A stretch of 64,000 nt of DNA from contig NZ_CP076132.1 in assembly GCF_018736045.1 (NCBI RefSeq), positions 3,705,501 through 3,769,500 of the forward strand. The letters run 5' to 3'. This document shows positions 52,971 to 60,521 of this stretch, in pieces. This DNA comes from Flammeovirga yaeyamensis. Lineage in GTDB: Bacteria > Bacteroidota > Bacteroidia > Cytophagales > Flammeovirgaceae. The notes under the pieces are model-generated. The model ran no database searches and was not told the DNA's origin. It was given only the letters and a program-made list of their open reading frames with translations. The stretch's first letter is position 1; each line of letters begins with the position of its first letter. Position numbers and translations under genes: made by a program.

Positions 52971-53498
52971 ATGCACAATTCAGAAGTAAAAAAAATATTG
53001 ATCACCGGTCCTGAATCGACAGGGAAAAGTACGTTGGCTCATCAACTTGCAGAGTGGTACGACACTCTTTGGGTGAATGAATATGCAAGAGATTATCTTG
53101 AGCAATTAAACCGGCCATATGTACAAAAAGATTTGGTTGTTATCGCTAAAAAGCAATTTGAGATTCAGAATATCAACTTCGAATTGGCCAATCGATTTTT
53201 ATTCTGCGATACTGGCTTAGAAGTCATCAAAGTATGGTCGGAATTTAAATATCAACAATGTGATTTTTGGATTCTAGATCATTTAGACCAACAAAAATTT
53301 GATGCTGTATTTTTAATGGATGTCGATCTGCCATGGGAATATGATGAATACAGAGAAACACCAAACATAGAAACTAGAAAACAGCTACTAGAAAGCTATA
53401 AAGAAGAATTAAAAAATACTTATGGAGTATATCACCTCATCAATGGTAACATGATTGAACGATTTGAGAAGATGAAGGACATTTTGCATAAGCTTTAA
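52971..53498 (+). CDS. NadR-like ribosylnicotinamide kinase-type AAA ATPase
   Basis: 175 residues. P-loop ITGPESTGKSTLAHQL (Gly13 to Ser20), then a conserved NEYARDYL motif (catalytic Glu/Arg), FCDTGLEVIKVWSEF with Walker-B-like Asp, and a C-terminal EYDEYRETP loop. This is the isolated nicotinamide-ribose kinase domain found in NadR; the NMN-adenylyltransferase and helix-turn-helix domains are absent. It phosphorylates ribosylnicotinamide to NMN (family function). It stands 202 bp after the J-domain gene and ends at a long hairpin. Confidence 0.93.
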   Translation: MHNSEVKKILITGPESTGKSTLAHQLAEWYDTLWVNEYARDYLEQLNRPYVQKDLVVIAKKQFEIQNINFELANRFLFCDTGLEVIKVWSEFKYQQCDFWILDHLDQQKFDAVFLMDVDLPWEYDEYRETPNIETRKQLLESYKEELKNTYGVYHLINGNMIERFEKMKDILHKL

Positions 53499-53501
53499 TA
53501 A

Positions 53502-53585
53502 AAAGGGTTGAATCATATTATTAGTCTTGTATGGACGTTTTACTACAACGTCCAAATACGAGAATAATTTTTGATTCAACCCTTT
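53502..53585. terminator. Long compound hairpin between NadR-like and manA genes
   Basis: Outer stem AAAGGGTTGAATCA / TGATTCAACCCTTT (14 bp) encloses about 56 nt. The inner stem GGACGTT-TTACTAC-AACGTCC (53533-53553) is related to the palindrome at 57624. It probably ends both convergent transcripts and looks like an inserted REP-type element. Confidence 0.72.
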
Positions 53586-53606
53586 ATACTGTATATAAAA
53601 ATATAA

Positions 53607-54812
53607 TTACGCTACAGGAGCAGTCGCTTTAAATAAAACGGCCTTATCTGTTGTTGTAATTGTATAATCAGCATCTACTAATAAAAGAACAACTTCTCCT
53701 CTCTTAATAATTACAGAAGTATCTCCTTCCGTCACTGTCGCCTCTCCTTCAGAAACAATAATAATCTGAGCTGTTTTCGCTACGCTCTTGTAATCATCAC
53801 CTGCTGAAATAGCTACTCTACTTAATTCAAAGTCAGGAGCTGGAGATTTGTAGATTCTTTCGAAACCATCTTCTTGAAGTTCACCTTTCATAATATTAGG
53901 AATAGTTTCCTCGAAAGTAACGTGCTTCAATAATTCAGGTACATCAATATGTTTTGGTGTTAAACCTCCTCTTAATACGTTATCAGAGTTGGCCATTAAT
54001 TCCATATTCTGACCTTCCATGTAAGCGTGTGGTAAACCTGCATCTTGGAAGATAGCATCTCCGATATCTGCTCTAACAATATTAAAGAAGTAGATCGAAT
54101 AGATACCTCTATCTAAATCTGCTCCTTCTGGATTTAAAGCTACTGATTTAGCCGTCCAGTAATCAGGAGAAGATTTTTCAATTTTATTTTCGTTATATAA
54201 TGGCATCACACGGTCAACCAACGAACGAAGTTTTTCGTTAATAGTTTCCGCAGAATATTCCATTACTGTTTTGTATAAACCATAATAACCTTCGGCATCA
54301 AAGATCTCTACTAAGTCGTTAAACTCTGGTACAGTCACTAATGTCTCTCTTAATTCAGCTTTTGGTTTGAAACCGTGTAATAACCAGAATTCACTTAACG
54401 CTACCATAATTTCTGGTTTATGGTTATCGTCTTTGTAATTTCTATGAGAGGCTGTTACAGGAATACCTTCAGCATTTTCTCTAGCAAAACCTTTTTCAGC
54501 TTCTACTTTTGTAGGGTGTACTTGAATTGAAAGCACATCCTTAACATCAAGAACTTTAAATAAGAAAGGTAAACGACCGAATTTATCGTTAATATATTTA
54601 CCAATAGTAGCCTCTGGATTAGACTTAATCATTTCATTTAAGAATTGATCATCGCCCACTTTCGCTGGAGCATTATCATGTGCGCCCATCCAATATTCTG
54701 CATATGGTTGATCTTCTTTCTCAATACCGATCATTTCAGGAATAAAATTGGCACCGCCCCAAGCATAGTTTTGTACTTTTCCTTTAATAGGAAATAATTT
54801 TGTAGTAGACAT
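53607..54812 (-). CDS. manA: Mannose-6-phosphate isomerase, class I
   Basis: Converts fructose-6-phosphate and mannose-6-phosphate; zinc cupin enzyme. From the ATG at 54812 it has 401 residues. Signatures: VQNYAWGGANF, AEYWMGAHDNAPAK, zinc ligands in LSIQVHPTKVEAE (Gln, His) and DDNHKPEIMVAL (Glu), then DAGLPHAYMEGQNMELMAN-SDNVLRGGLTPKHID (His, Arg catalytic). The last 80 residues are the second cupin. A 30-bp upstream ATG was rejected since the MSTTKLFPIKGKVQNY start matches the family. Single gene. Confidence 0.95.
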   Translation of the reverse strand: MSTTKLFPIKGKVQNYAWGGANFIPEMIGIEKEDQPYAEYWMGAHDNAPAKVGDDQFLNEMIKSNPEATIGKYINDKFGRLPFLFKVLDVKDVLSIQVHPTKVEAEKGFARENAEGIPVTASHRNYKDDNHKPEIMVALSEFWLLHGFKPKAELRETLVTVPEFNDLVEIFDAEGYYGLYKTVMEYSAETINEKLRSLVDRVMPLYNENKIEKSSPDYWTAKSVALNPEGADLDRGIYSIYFFNIVRADIGDAIFQDAGLPHAYMEGQNMELMANSDNVLRGGLTPKHIDVPELLKHVTFEETIPNIMKGELQEDGFERIYKSPAPDFELSRVAISAGDDYKSVAKTAQIIIVSEGEATVTEGDTSVIIKRGEVVLLLVDADYTITTTDKAVLFKATAPVA

Positions 54813-55161
54813 TATTTTGACTGTTGATTTATTTACAATCACTAGAATTGTTATTGTTCTAGCATATAGTTAAGTAGTAATTCTGAATTTGGTGAAAGTT
54901 AATTTTGATAATGAGACGAGATGTCCTTATCGAATTAGTCACTGCATTCGGTTGCAAAAATAATAATAATAACGTATCAAACTATTTAACAAAACCTTAT
55001 AACTCGGAAATATTCTATCGATTTAAAAAATCCTATAATTTAAATTTCATTTCAAATTCTTGATGCTTTGTTAAGTTCCTCAAAAAATAAGAATGGAATA
55101 AAGGATTTAAATTTGTTTTTTGGGATATTGAAAATGTAGTTCGTTTTATAATTTCAAATTG
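54813..55161. other. Divergent region manA / trmN6-like gene
   Basis: 349 bp, AT-rich, no coding frame. It contains the manA promoter candidate. A plus-strand TAAATTTG at 55108-55115 is a possible -7 box, 47 bp upstream of the methyltransferase ATG. Confidence 0.5.
54955..54981 (-). promoter_or_regulatory. Possible promoter of manA
   Basis: Minus-strand TATTTTTG (54962-54955) with TTTG at 54981-54978. The 15-bp spacer is short for the consensus; the leader would be about 140 nt. Confidence 0.4.
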
Positions 55162-55884
55162 ATGAGTAAGTACGCCTTATTTCAGTTTAAAGAGTTTTCT
55201 GTGAATCAGGAAAAATGTGCAATGAAAATTGGAACAGACGCCATTCTGTTAGGTGCTTGGGCAACAAGTTCTATGGAAAATCCAAAAGTATTAGATATTG
55301 GTTGTGGTTCTGGATTAATCAGTTTGATGTTAGCACAGAGATTTAAAGATGCAGAAGTGACAGGGATAGATATTGATGAGGGAGCCTTCGAACAATCGAA
55401 AGAAAACTTTATGAATAGTCCTTGGAGTAATCGACTTGATGCTCAAATAGGTGATTTTAGAACCGCTGCTTTTTCTACTTCTTTTGATTTAATAGTTTCC
55501 AATCCACCTTATTTTGAAAATGCATTAAAAGCAGAAACAAAAGAACGTAATCTAGCTAGACACACAGATAGTCTTAGTTTACATCAGTTAATCGAAAAGG
55601 TAAGTAAATTACTCTCTAACGATGGAACATTTTGTATGGTCTACCCTATCGAGGCTTTGGATGAAATTATTTCTTTAGCAGAATTACATCAATTAAATAT
55701 TTCTGATTTAAGAATTGTCCATCATAATGCTCACAAAAAAGCGAAACGTTTATTGATTGCTTTACAGAAAAAAGCCATCAATAATAAAATAGAAGGAAAA
55801 CCTTTTTATATAAGAGCGAATCACAACAACGATTACTCGGAAGAATATCAAAACCTCACCAAAAGTTTTCATCCTTTCCTATGA
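55162..55884 (+). CDS. tRNA1(Val) adenine(37)-N6-methyltransferase-type enzyme
   Basis: 240 residues, starting at ATG 55162 (a TTG 3 bp upstream is an alternative). SAM site VLDIGCGSGLISLMLAQRF, acidic residue in TGIDIDEGAFEQSKENF, catalytic motif IVSNPPYFENAL (NPPY, N6-adenine or glutamine methylation), and a late KAKRLLIALQKK. FQFKEFSVNQEKCAMKIGTDAILLGAW is the TrmN6/YfiC hallmark N-terminus. Its stop overlaps the AraC gene by 4 bp (ATGA). Confidence 0.92.
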   Translation: MSKYALFQFKEFSVNQEKCAMKIGTDAILLGAWATSSMENPKVLDIGCGSGLISLMLAQRFKDAEVTGIDIDEGAFEQSKENFMNSPWSNRLDAQIGDFRTAAFSTSFDLIVSNPPYFENALKAETKERNLARHTDSLSLHQLIEKVSKLLSNDGTFCMVYPIEALDEIISLAELHQLNISDLRIVHHNAHKKAKRLLIALQKKAINNKIEGKPFYIRANHNNDYSEEYQNLTKSFHPFL

Positions 55885-56897
55885 AAAAAGATAATAAAAG
55901 AATCTTGTATTTCGATTCTACAAGTTTCGATCGAACGTATTCTAAACTTCAAAAAGACCTTGGAGGAGAACTTCTTGAGCGTCAATTTATATTGAATGAT
56001 CCTGAGATTGGACAGATGTATCTAGAGTATTTTGATATAGGAGCACCTTTTCAATTAAGTATTAATTATTGTCATATAACACAAGATCTATATGTAAAGG
56101 ATACGAATGAATCCGAAACTACTCAATTGTTTATATTATTCATGAGAAAAAACTCTAGCATAAAAATTAGTGATTATGCTAGTGATGAAATGCATTTAGG
56201 GGCTAGAGGTGTAAAATACAATATCATGCTTCGTCAGAATCAGAAGGATGTTTTTATTGACATTGATAAAGATGAAGAAATGTTCTGGATTGGCATGAGG
56301 ATGGACTTGGACAAAATAGGTCCACTTATCAATATTAATAAGAAAGATTCTGATGAGTTTATAGATTACTTATTAAACCAAAACTATTACGAGGAAAGTA
56401 ATACTGAACTGGAAAGTATTGTTGAAGAACTGTTTCATGCACAAAAACTGACAATTGGAAGAAATGCTATTATTGGAGGACTAGGTCTACAATTAATGGG
56501 TAAACTTCTGATAAAGCTATTTGAACATAAAAAAAAGAAGCTAGAGAATAAGATTTCAGAAGAAACCCTCACAAAATATTTCGAGATTAAAGACTATATC
56601 TTGAGCGATTATAACAATATACCTACTACCAAGGATATTGCTTTAAAATTCGGTATTGGAGAGACTAAACTAAAAGAAGATTTTAAAAAAGTATTCGATC
56701 AATCTATTTTCTCATTTATAACCAGCCATAGAATGATGGATGCTCACCGTTTATTAAGAAGTACCGATGATTTAATTGGTGACATCTCTAAAGAAGTGGG
56801 TTATAGTCATTTATCAAAATTCACAGGTGCTTTCAAAAAATATTATGGGTATACACCTTCAGAATTAAGGGGATCGAAGCGAATTAAACATTTTTAA
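55881..56897 (+). CDS. AraC-family regulator (paralogue group member 3)
   Basis: 338 residues. The C-terminal AraC domain has first helix-turn-helix TTKDIALKFGIGETKLKEDFKK and second DLIGDISKEVGYSHLSKFTGAF, then YYGYTPSEL. The N-terminal sensor starts YSKLQKDLGGELLERQF, the LGGE block shared by the other two AraC proteins here. Overlap by 4 bp with the methyltransferase gene implies co-transcription. Effector and targets unknown. Confidence 0.93.
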   Translation: MKKDNKRILYFDSTSFDRTYSKLQKDLGGELLERQFILNDPEIGQMYLEYFDIGAPFQLSINYCHITQDLYVKDTNESETTQLFILFMRKNSSIKISDYASDEMHLGARGVKYNIMLRQNQKDVFIDIDKDEEMFWIGMRMDLDKIGPLININKKDSDEFIDYLLNQNYYEESNTELESIVEELFHAQKLTIGRNAIIGGLGLQLMGKLLIKLFEHKKKKLENKISEETLTKYFEIKDYILSDYNNIPTTKDIALKFGIGETKLKEDFKKVFDQSIFSFITSHRMMDAHRLLRSTDDLIGDISKEVGYSHLSKFTGAFKKYYGYTPSELRGSKRIKHF

Positions 56898-57031
56898 TAT
56901 CATCCGACAAAATTGGTAAACATTACGACCGAATTAGTAAATCCAAACCAAAACATTGCCGTTTTCAGTATTGTGTTTAGAGCAAAACAATAAAATGCTC
57001 ACCTAATCATAAAAACAAAACTGAGAATATA

Positions 57032-57478
57032 ATGAAATTTTTACACAACTTATCTGCACTTTTCATCGCTATGGTCGTTTTTGCTTCATGCTCAAACAAT
57101 AACGACGAAGTAGATGCAACTCCAGAATTTGCAACAATCGACATCACAAACGTAGAAGATGGACAGATGTTCACAATTGGAGAAGAGGCCGTTATCGAAA
57201 CTACCTTATATATCCCTGAAGGTACAATCGAAACACCTCAATTAGTTTTCACTTATGCTGAAACTAATGAAACTGTAACTGTTGACTTAATTGGTCAAAT
57301 CCCAGAAATTGCAGGTGAACAAACTGTAAACCTTTCTGCTACTATTACACCATCTGCAGCAGGTATGTATGAATTACAAGCACAATTCTATCACTCAAGT
57401 GATGCAGAAGGTGCTCAAAATATTATTACATCTGAGGAGTATAATGTTGCTTCAGGCGCATTCCTTCCAGTAGAGTAA
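57032..57478 (+). CDS. Small lipoprotein, function unknown
   Basis: 148 residues. Signal MKFLHNLSALFIAMVVFASC (Cys20), then SNNNDEVD, an acidic start typical of surface-exposed lipoproteins. ATIDITNVEDGQMFTIGEEA begins a single Ig-like beta-sandwich domain (like DUF4625). No catalytic motif. Its codon use is more GC-rich than neighbouring lipoproteins, suggesting high expression. A terminator follows at 57525. Located just after the AraC gene with 134 bp between. Confidence 0.75.
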   Translation: MKFLHNLSALFIAMVVFASCSNNNDEVDATPEFATIDITNVEDGQMFTIGEEAVIETTLYIPEGTIETPQLVFTYAETNETVTVDLIGQIPEIAGEQTVNLSATITPSAAGMYELQAQFYHSSDAEGAQNIITSEEYNVASGAFLPVE

Positions 57479-57524
57479 TCAAAGATTAAAATCAGGGTTA
57501 TTAAATTATAGTGAATTAAGATAT

Positions 57525-57557
57525 AGACCTAGCAGTATTACTGTCTAGGTCTTTTTT
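57525..57557 (+). terminator. Terminator after the 57032 lipoprotein gene
   Basis: AGACCTAG (57525-57532) pairs with CTAGGTCT (57545-57552), with an inner CAGT / ACTG, followed by a T6 tract. Confidence 0.85.
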
Positions 57558-57568
57558 CTTTTTATATC

Positions 57569-57688
57569 CAAGTAAGTACAGTTGCAATAGAGCTTACTTG
57601 TTATAAATAGTATCATTAGGTAAGGACGTTTCATTGAAACGTCCTTTCTTGTATTAGTACGTTCGTTATAGAGAATACAAAGACGAAC
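57569..57688. repeat. Cluster of three palindromes
   Basis: CAAGTAAG / CTTACTTG (57569-57576, 57593-57600); GGACGTTTCA-T-TGAAACGTCC (57624-57644, perfect, related to the hairpin at 53533); GTTCGT / ACGAAC (57661-57666, 57683-57688). No gene lies between 57479 and 57759. Confidence 0.7.
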
Positions 57689-57759
57689 TTTCCAAGTTGA
57701 TATTATGTACAGTTATTTTACCTATGTAAAATGTACGGACATTTTACTAAACGCCTCCT

Positions 57760-58557
57760 CTAGTATTTTTCTACTAAATAAAACCCGCAAGTCGTTACAA
57801 AATTTCTTACCCAAGGTATATCTCCTAAAATAGGAATCTTCTTTCTTGGTTTTAATCCAAATTTATACTCATAAATAGGATTGATAAAATAATGAGTTTT
57901 CTCTTTCACTTTAAATTGCTGACGTTTACAAATTCTTTCGAAACGCTCTAAAGAAATTCCCGTGGCTTTTATATCCATCAGTTCTTTTACCAACCCTTTA
58001 CTCACATCTCCATTATCTAAAATGAATTTGTAAAGAAAAGAAGGTAATAAATGATAGTAAGGTAGTTTTGATAGCAATTTGCTTTCAACAATTTGTTGAT
58101 GACCTCCGAAAGGCATTTGCCAAGGTGGAAAACCGAAAAAGATTTTTCCGTGCTCTTTTAAAAAGGAACGGAAATAATGGATAATTTTTTCCTGATCAGG
58201 AATATGTTCGATGACATCTTTAAGAACAATTAAATCGAATTTTTCTCCGAAATCTTTTTCTACATCAATATCATAAACATTCTTACCAATAATTTGTGCC
58301 TGACCTTTATCAATAAAGTCTTTTAGAAAAACATTGGCTAACTCCACTCTAGGCATGCTGAGTTCAACACCTACACCAAAACATCCTTTTTCTAAAAAGG
58401 CTTTCAGAACGCCACCTTCACCACATCCAACCTCAAGTACTCTTAAATTGGGTGTAATTTTTAGCGATTGCTCAATAAATGGAAGTACATATTTATTGGC
58501 ATTATCAGTTTGTATATTAAAATAGACTTCTTTGTCCTTATGAAAATCAAAAGCCAT
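57760..58557 (-). CDS. Class I SAM-dependent methyltransferase
   Basis: 265 residues with motif I VLEVGCGEGGVLKAFLEKG, motif II acidic residue in GVELSMPRVELANVF, and LIVLKDVIEHIPDQEKI (motif III/IV region). Methyltransferase_11/23-like; the substrate is unknown. The region after 170 (a long insert with HYFINPIYEYKFGL) differs from small-molecule methyltransferases. It lies 15 bp after the membrane-protein gene on the same strand, forming a two-gene unit. Confidence 0.9.
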   Translation of the reverse strand: MAFDFHKDKEVYFNIQTDNANKYVLPFIEQSLKITPNLRVLEVGCGEGGVLKAFLEKGCFGVGVELSMPRVELANVFLKDFIDKGQAQIIGKNVYDIDVEKDFGEKFDLIVLKDVIEHIPDQEKIIHYFRSFLKEHGKIFFGFPPWQMPFGGHQQIVESKLLSKLPYYHLLPSFLYKFILDNGDVSKGLVKELMDIKATGISLERFERICKRQQFKVKEKTHYFINPIYEYKFGLKPRKKIPILGDIPWVRNFVTTCGFYLVEKY

Positions 58558-58572
58558 TGTTGTTTGTTCTAA

Positions 58573-59046
58573 TTAATTATTTGGAGATACTTCTGTTTCG
58601 GTTAAAAACCCAAAATATTCACCAAAGTAAAAGATAGCTATATTCATTATGATCCCCCAAAATACGGCACTCATAAACATATAAGTGATGATTTTTCTCT
58701 TTTTTTCTCCAAAAGATAAAGCGATGAGCATACCTATGGGCGGACCAAATAAAATTGGAGTAAAAAATGCCACTCCTTTCATTCCATAATTTTGCCAAAT
58801 ACGAACAATCATACGGTTTCTCTTAGTAAATAGCTTTTTTGATTTACCTCTATTTAACCATAAAAGTAGTTTTTTTCTGGCCTCAGTACCTGCATAAGTA
58901 AGTGAAACTACTGTAATCATCATTCCTACAATGGTAAGAATAGTGGTTTCTACAATAGTTAAACCAGCTCCGTAGCCTACAATAGGACCAAAAAGGAACT
59001 TTAAAGCACTTGTAATTAAAGTTGATATGTATCTGGTTAAATCCAA
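58573..59046 (-). CDS. Membrane protein resembling small multidrug-export family
   Basis: 157 residues with about four hydrophobic segments (10-28, 32-52, 90-112, 120-145) and a basic cytoplasmic loop (RKKLLLWLNRGKSKKLFTK). It recalls Sm_multidrug_ex-type (DUF2062-like) proteins: GVAFFTPILFGPPIGMLIAL with P and G in membrane segments. The assignment is tentative. It starts a two-gene unit with the methyltransferase. Confidence 0.65.
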   Translation of the reverse strand: MDLTRYISTLITSALKFLFGPIVGYGAGLTIVETTILTIVGMMITVVSLTYAGTEARKKLLLWLNRGKSKKLFTKRNRMIVRIWQNYGMKGVAFFTPILFGPPIGMLIALSFGEKKRKIITYMFMSAVFWGIIMNIAIFYFGEYFGFLTETEVSPNN

Positions 59047-59270
59047 GGTATAAATAGTTTACAAAGAAAAAACAAAAGTTACATAGTATAAGATTCTTGT
59101 CATAATAAAATTACCATCATTACTTTAAGGAAGTAAATTCTGTCATGACCTTAGGTCTTTAAACTGTTAAATATATGTATATGATAATCAGTTATTAACA
59201 TAAATCAATAATAATACTAATAACATTTTGTACATTTACGATATAACTAAAAGAAAAAACGATTTAACAA

Positions 59271-60092
59271 ATGGACTTCAGTTTCAAATCATTAATCATA
59301 GTGATCACGCTGCTATGCATTAATTTTACTAACACAACTGCTACTGATAGAGTCAAAGAAGCTCACGTTGGTGAGACCACCAATGAATTAATTCTTTCGT
59401 TATATCAAAAGGCGAAGTTACAAGATTATGGTTTATCTTTTCAAGCTTTTGCAAAAGGATTAACAGGATATTTAAATCTTTTAAATAAAGGAGAAATAAA
59501 AAACACCCGAATTCTAAGTATTGTCGATTTCTCACAGCCTTCCACAAACAAACGTTTATACATTATAGATATCAAAAGAGGAGTTTTATTAATGAACACT
59601 CTAGTGGCTCACGGAAGAAATTCAGGAACTTTATATGCTGATAACTTCAGCAACATTTTGAACTCTAAACAATCGAGCTGTGGTTTTTTTAAAGCATCAG
59701 AAACCTATTTTGGTAAGTATGGCCTATCTCTAAAGTTAGATGGATTACAAAAAAACATCAACAACAAAGCTAGAGAAAGAGCTATTGTTATCCACCCTGC
59801 CAAATATGTATCGGAAACTTTCGTACAACAAAATGGTTACCTCGGACGTAGTTTCGGGTGCCCTGCCCTATCCTATAAAGATCACAAACAAGTAATCAAT
59901 ACTATTAAAGGTGGATCTGTGTTTTTTATCTATTCCAACAAAAATACTTCATCTGATGACAAACTTGACGAAATTCCTAACAACGCTTTAGAGCTACTTT
60001 CGAATTATACTTCTTCGACTCCTTCGATGATGGAAAGGGATATTCCTTCGCCGAAACATGAAGTGAGGGGGGAATTAAAAATGAAAAGTTAA
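59271..60092 (+). CDS. YkuD_2-type L,D-transpeptidase, 3' end overlaps a repeat
   Basis: 273 residues. Signal MDFSFKSLIIVITLLCINFTNT. The catalytic domain matches YkuD_2 murein L,D-transpeptidase-like proteins: LLMNTLVAHGRNSGTLYADNF, GFFKASETYFGKYGLSLKL, RERAIVIHPAKYVSETF and LGRSFGCPALS with Cys197 and the preceding His about 173. It should cross-link or trim peptidoglycan or attach proteins to it in the periplasm. The domain ends near residue 230. The next about 40 residues are polar, and the final codons (ELKMKS, from about 60073) fall inside inverted-repeat arm B, so the tail was probably changed by repeat insertion. Confidence 0.92.
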   Translation: MDFSFKSLIIVITLLCINFTNTTATDRVKEAHVGETTNELILSLYQKAKLQDYGLSFQAFAKGLTGYLNLLNKGEIKNTRILSIVDFSQPSTNKRLYIIDIKRGVLLMNTLVAHGRNSGTLYADNFSNILNSKQSSCGFFKASETYFGKYGLSLKLDGLQKNINNKARERAIVIHPAKYVSETFVQQNGYLGRSFGCPALSYKDHKQVINTIKGGSVFFIYSNKNTSSDDKLDEIPNNALELLSNYTSSTPSMMERDIPSPKHEVRGELKMKS

Positions 60093-60376
60093 AAGTGAAA
60101 AACGTGAAATGTTAGATGGTTCGTGGGGGTAGTAAGTACGGGTTTAAATAAGATTTTTTTGATGACTAGAGCATGTTTCCAAACTTGTGCCCACGTAATG
60201 TAGAGGGAGCGTAAATTCAGCAACTCTTAGTTCCTCACTTCTAATTCCTAACTTCTTTATCCTAATTTATAAATCGAGGTCGGGAGACCTCTAACGTCTT
60301 TAGGCACAAATGTCGCTACGCTTAACATTTGCGCCAGTTTTGCCCCTATTAGTTATTACTTATTCCCTATTACCTT
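60073..60376. repeat. Composite dispersed repeat, inverted-repeat arm B
   Basis: 304 bp, inverted copy of 49097-49391. The 89-bp core (60136-60224) differs from arm A at three positions. It also holds the palindrome GGCACAAATGT / ACATTTGCGCC (60303-60335), a diverged heptamer array and the AACGTGAAAT end. It overlaps the last 20 bp of the transpeptidase CDS. Confidence 0.9.
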
Positions 60377-60521
60377 AAATAACATCCGCAGAATGAAAAT
60401 TCTAGGTTTTCGCAAAACCGCTTAGTTTCTTAGTTCCTTAGTTCCTTAATTCTTTGTTGTATAAAAAAACGAGACAGATTTCTCCATCTCGTTGATAATA
60501 TTTTAAAAATAATAAACTTCT
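60093..60521. other. Gap after the transpeptidase, repeat plus octamer tract
   Basis: 429 bp without a gene. Most of it is arm B; next comes a TTAGTTCC-type octamer tract (60422-60452, about four imperfect units), then the TPR-gene terminator. Confidence 0.65.
60463..60493 (-). terminator. Terminator after the TPR gene
   Basis: On the minus strand AACGAGA ... TCTCGTT hairpin followed by seven T, 28 bp after the TPR stop. Confidence 0.85.

Noticed and set aside
49097-60376. Insertion sequence or composite transposon
   Set aside because: Arms are non-coding, no transposase or target-site duplication is seen, and genes between are ordinary chromosomal genes.
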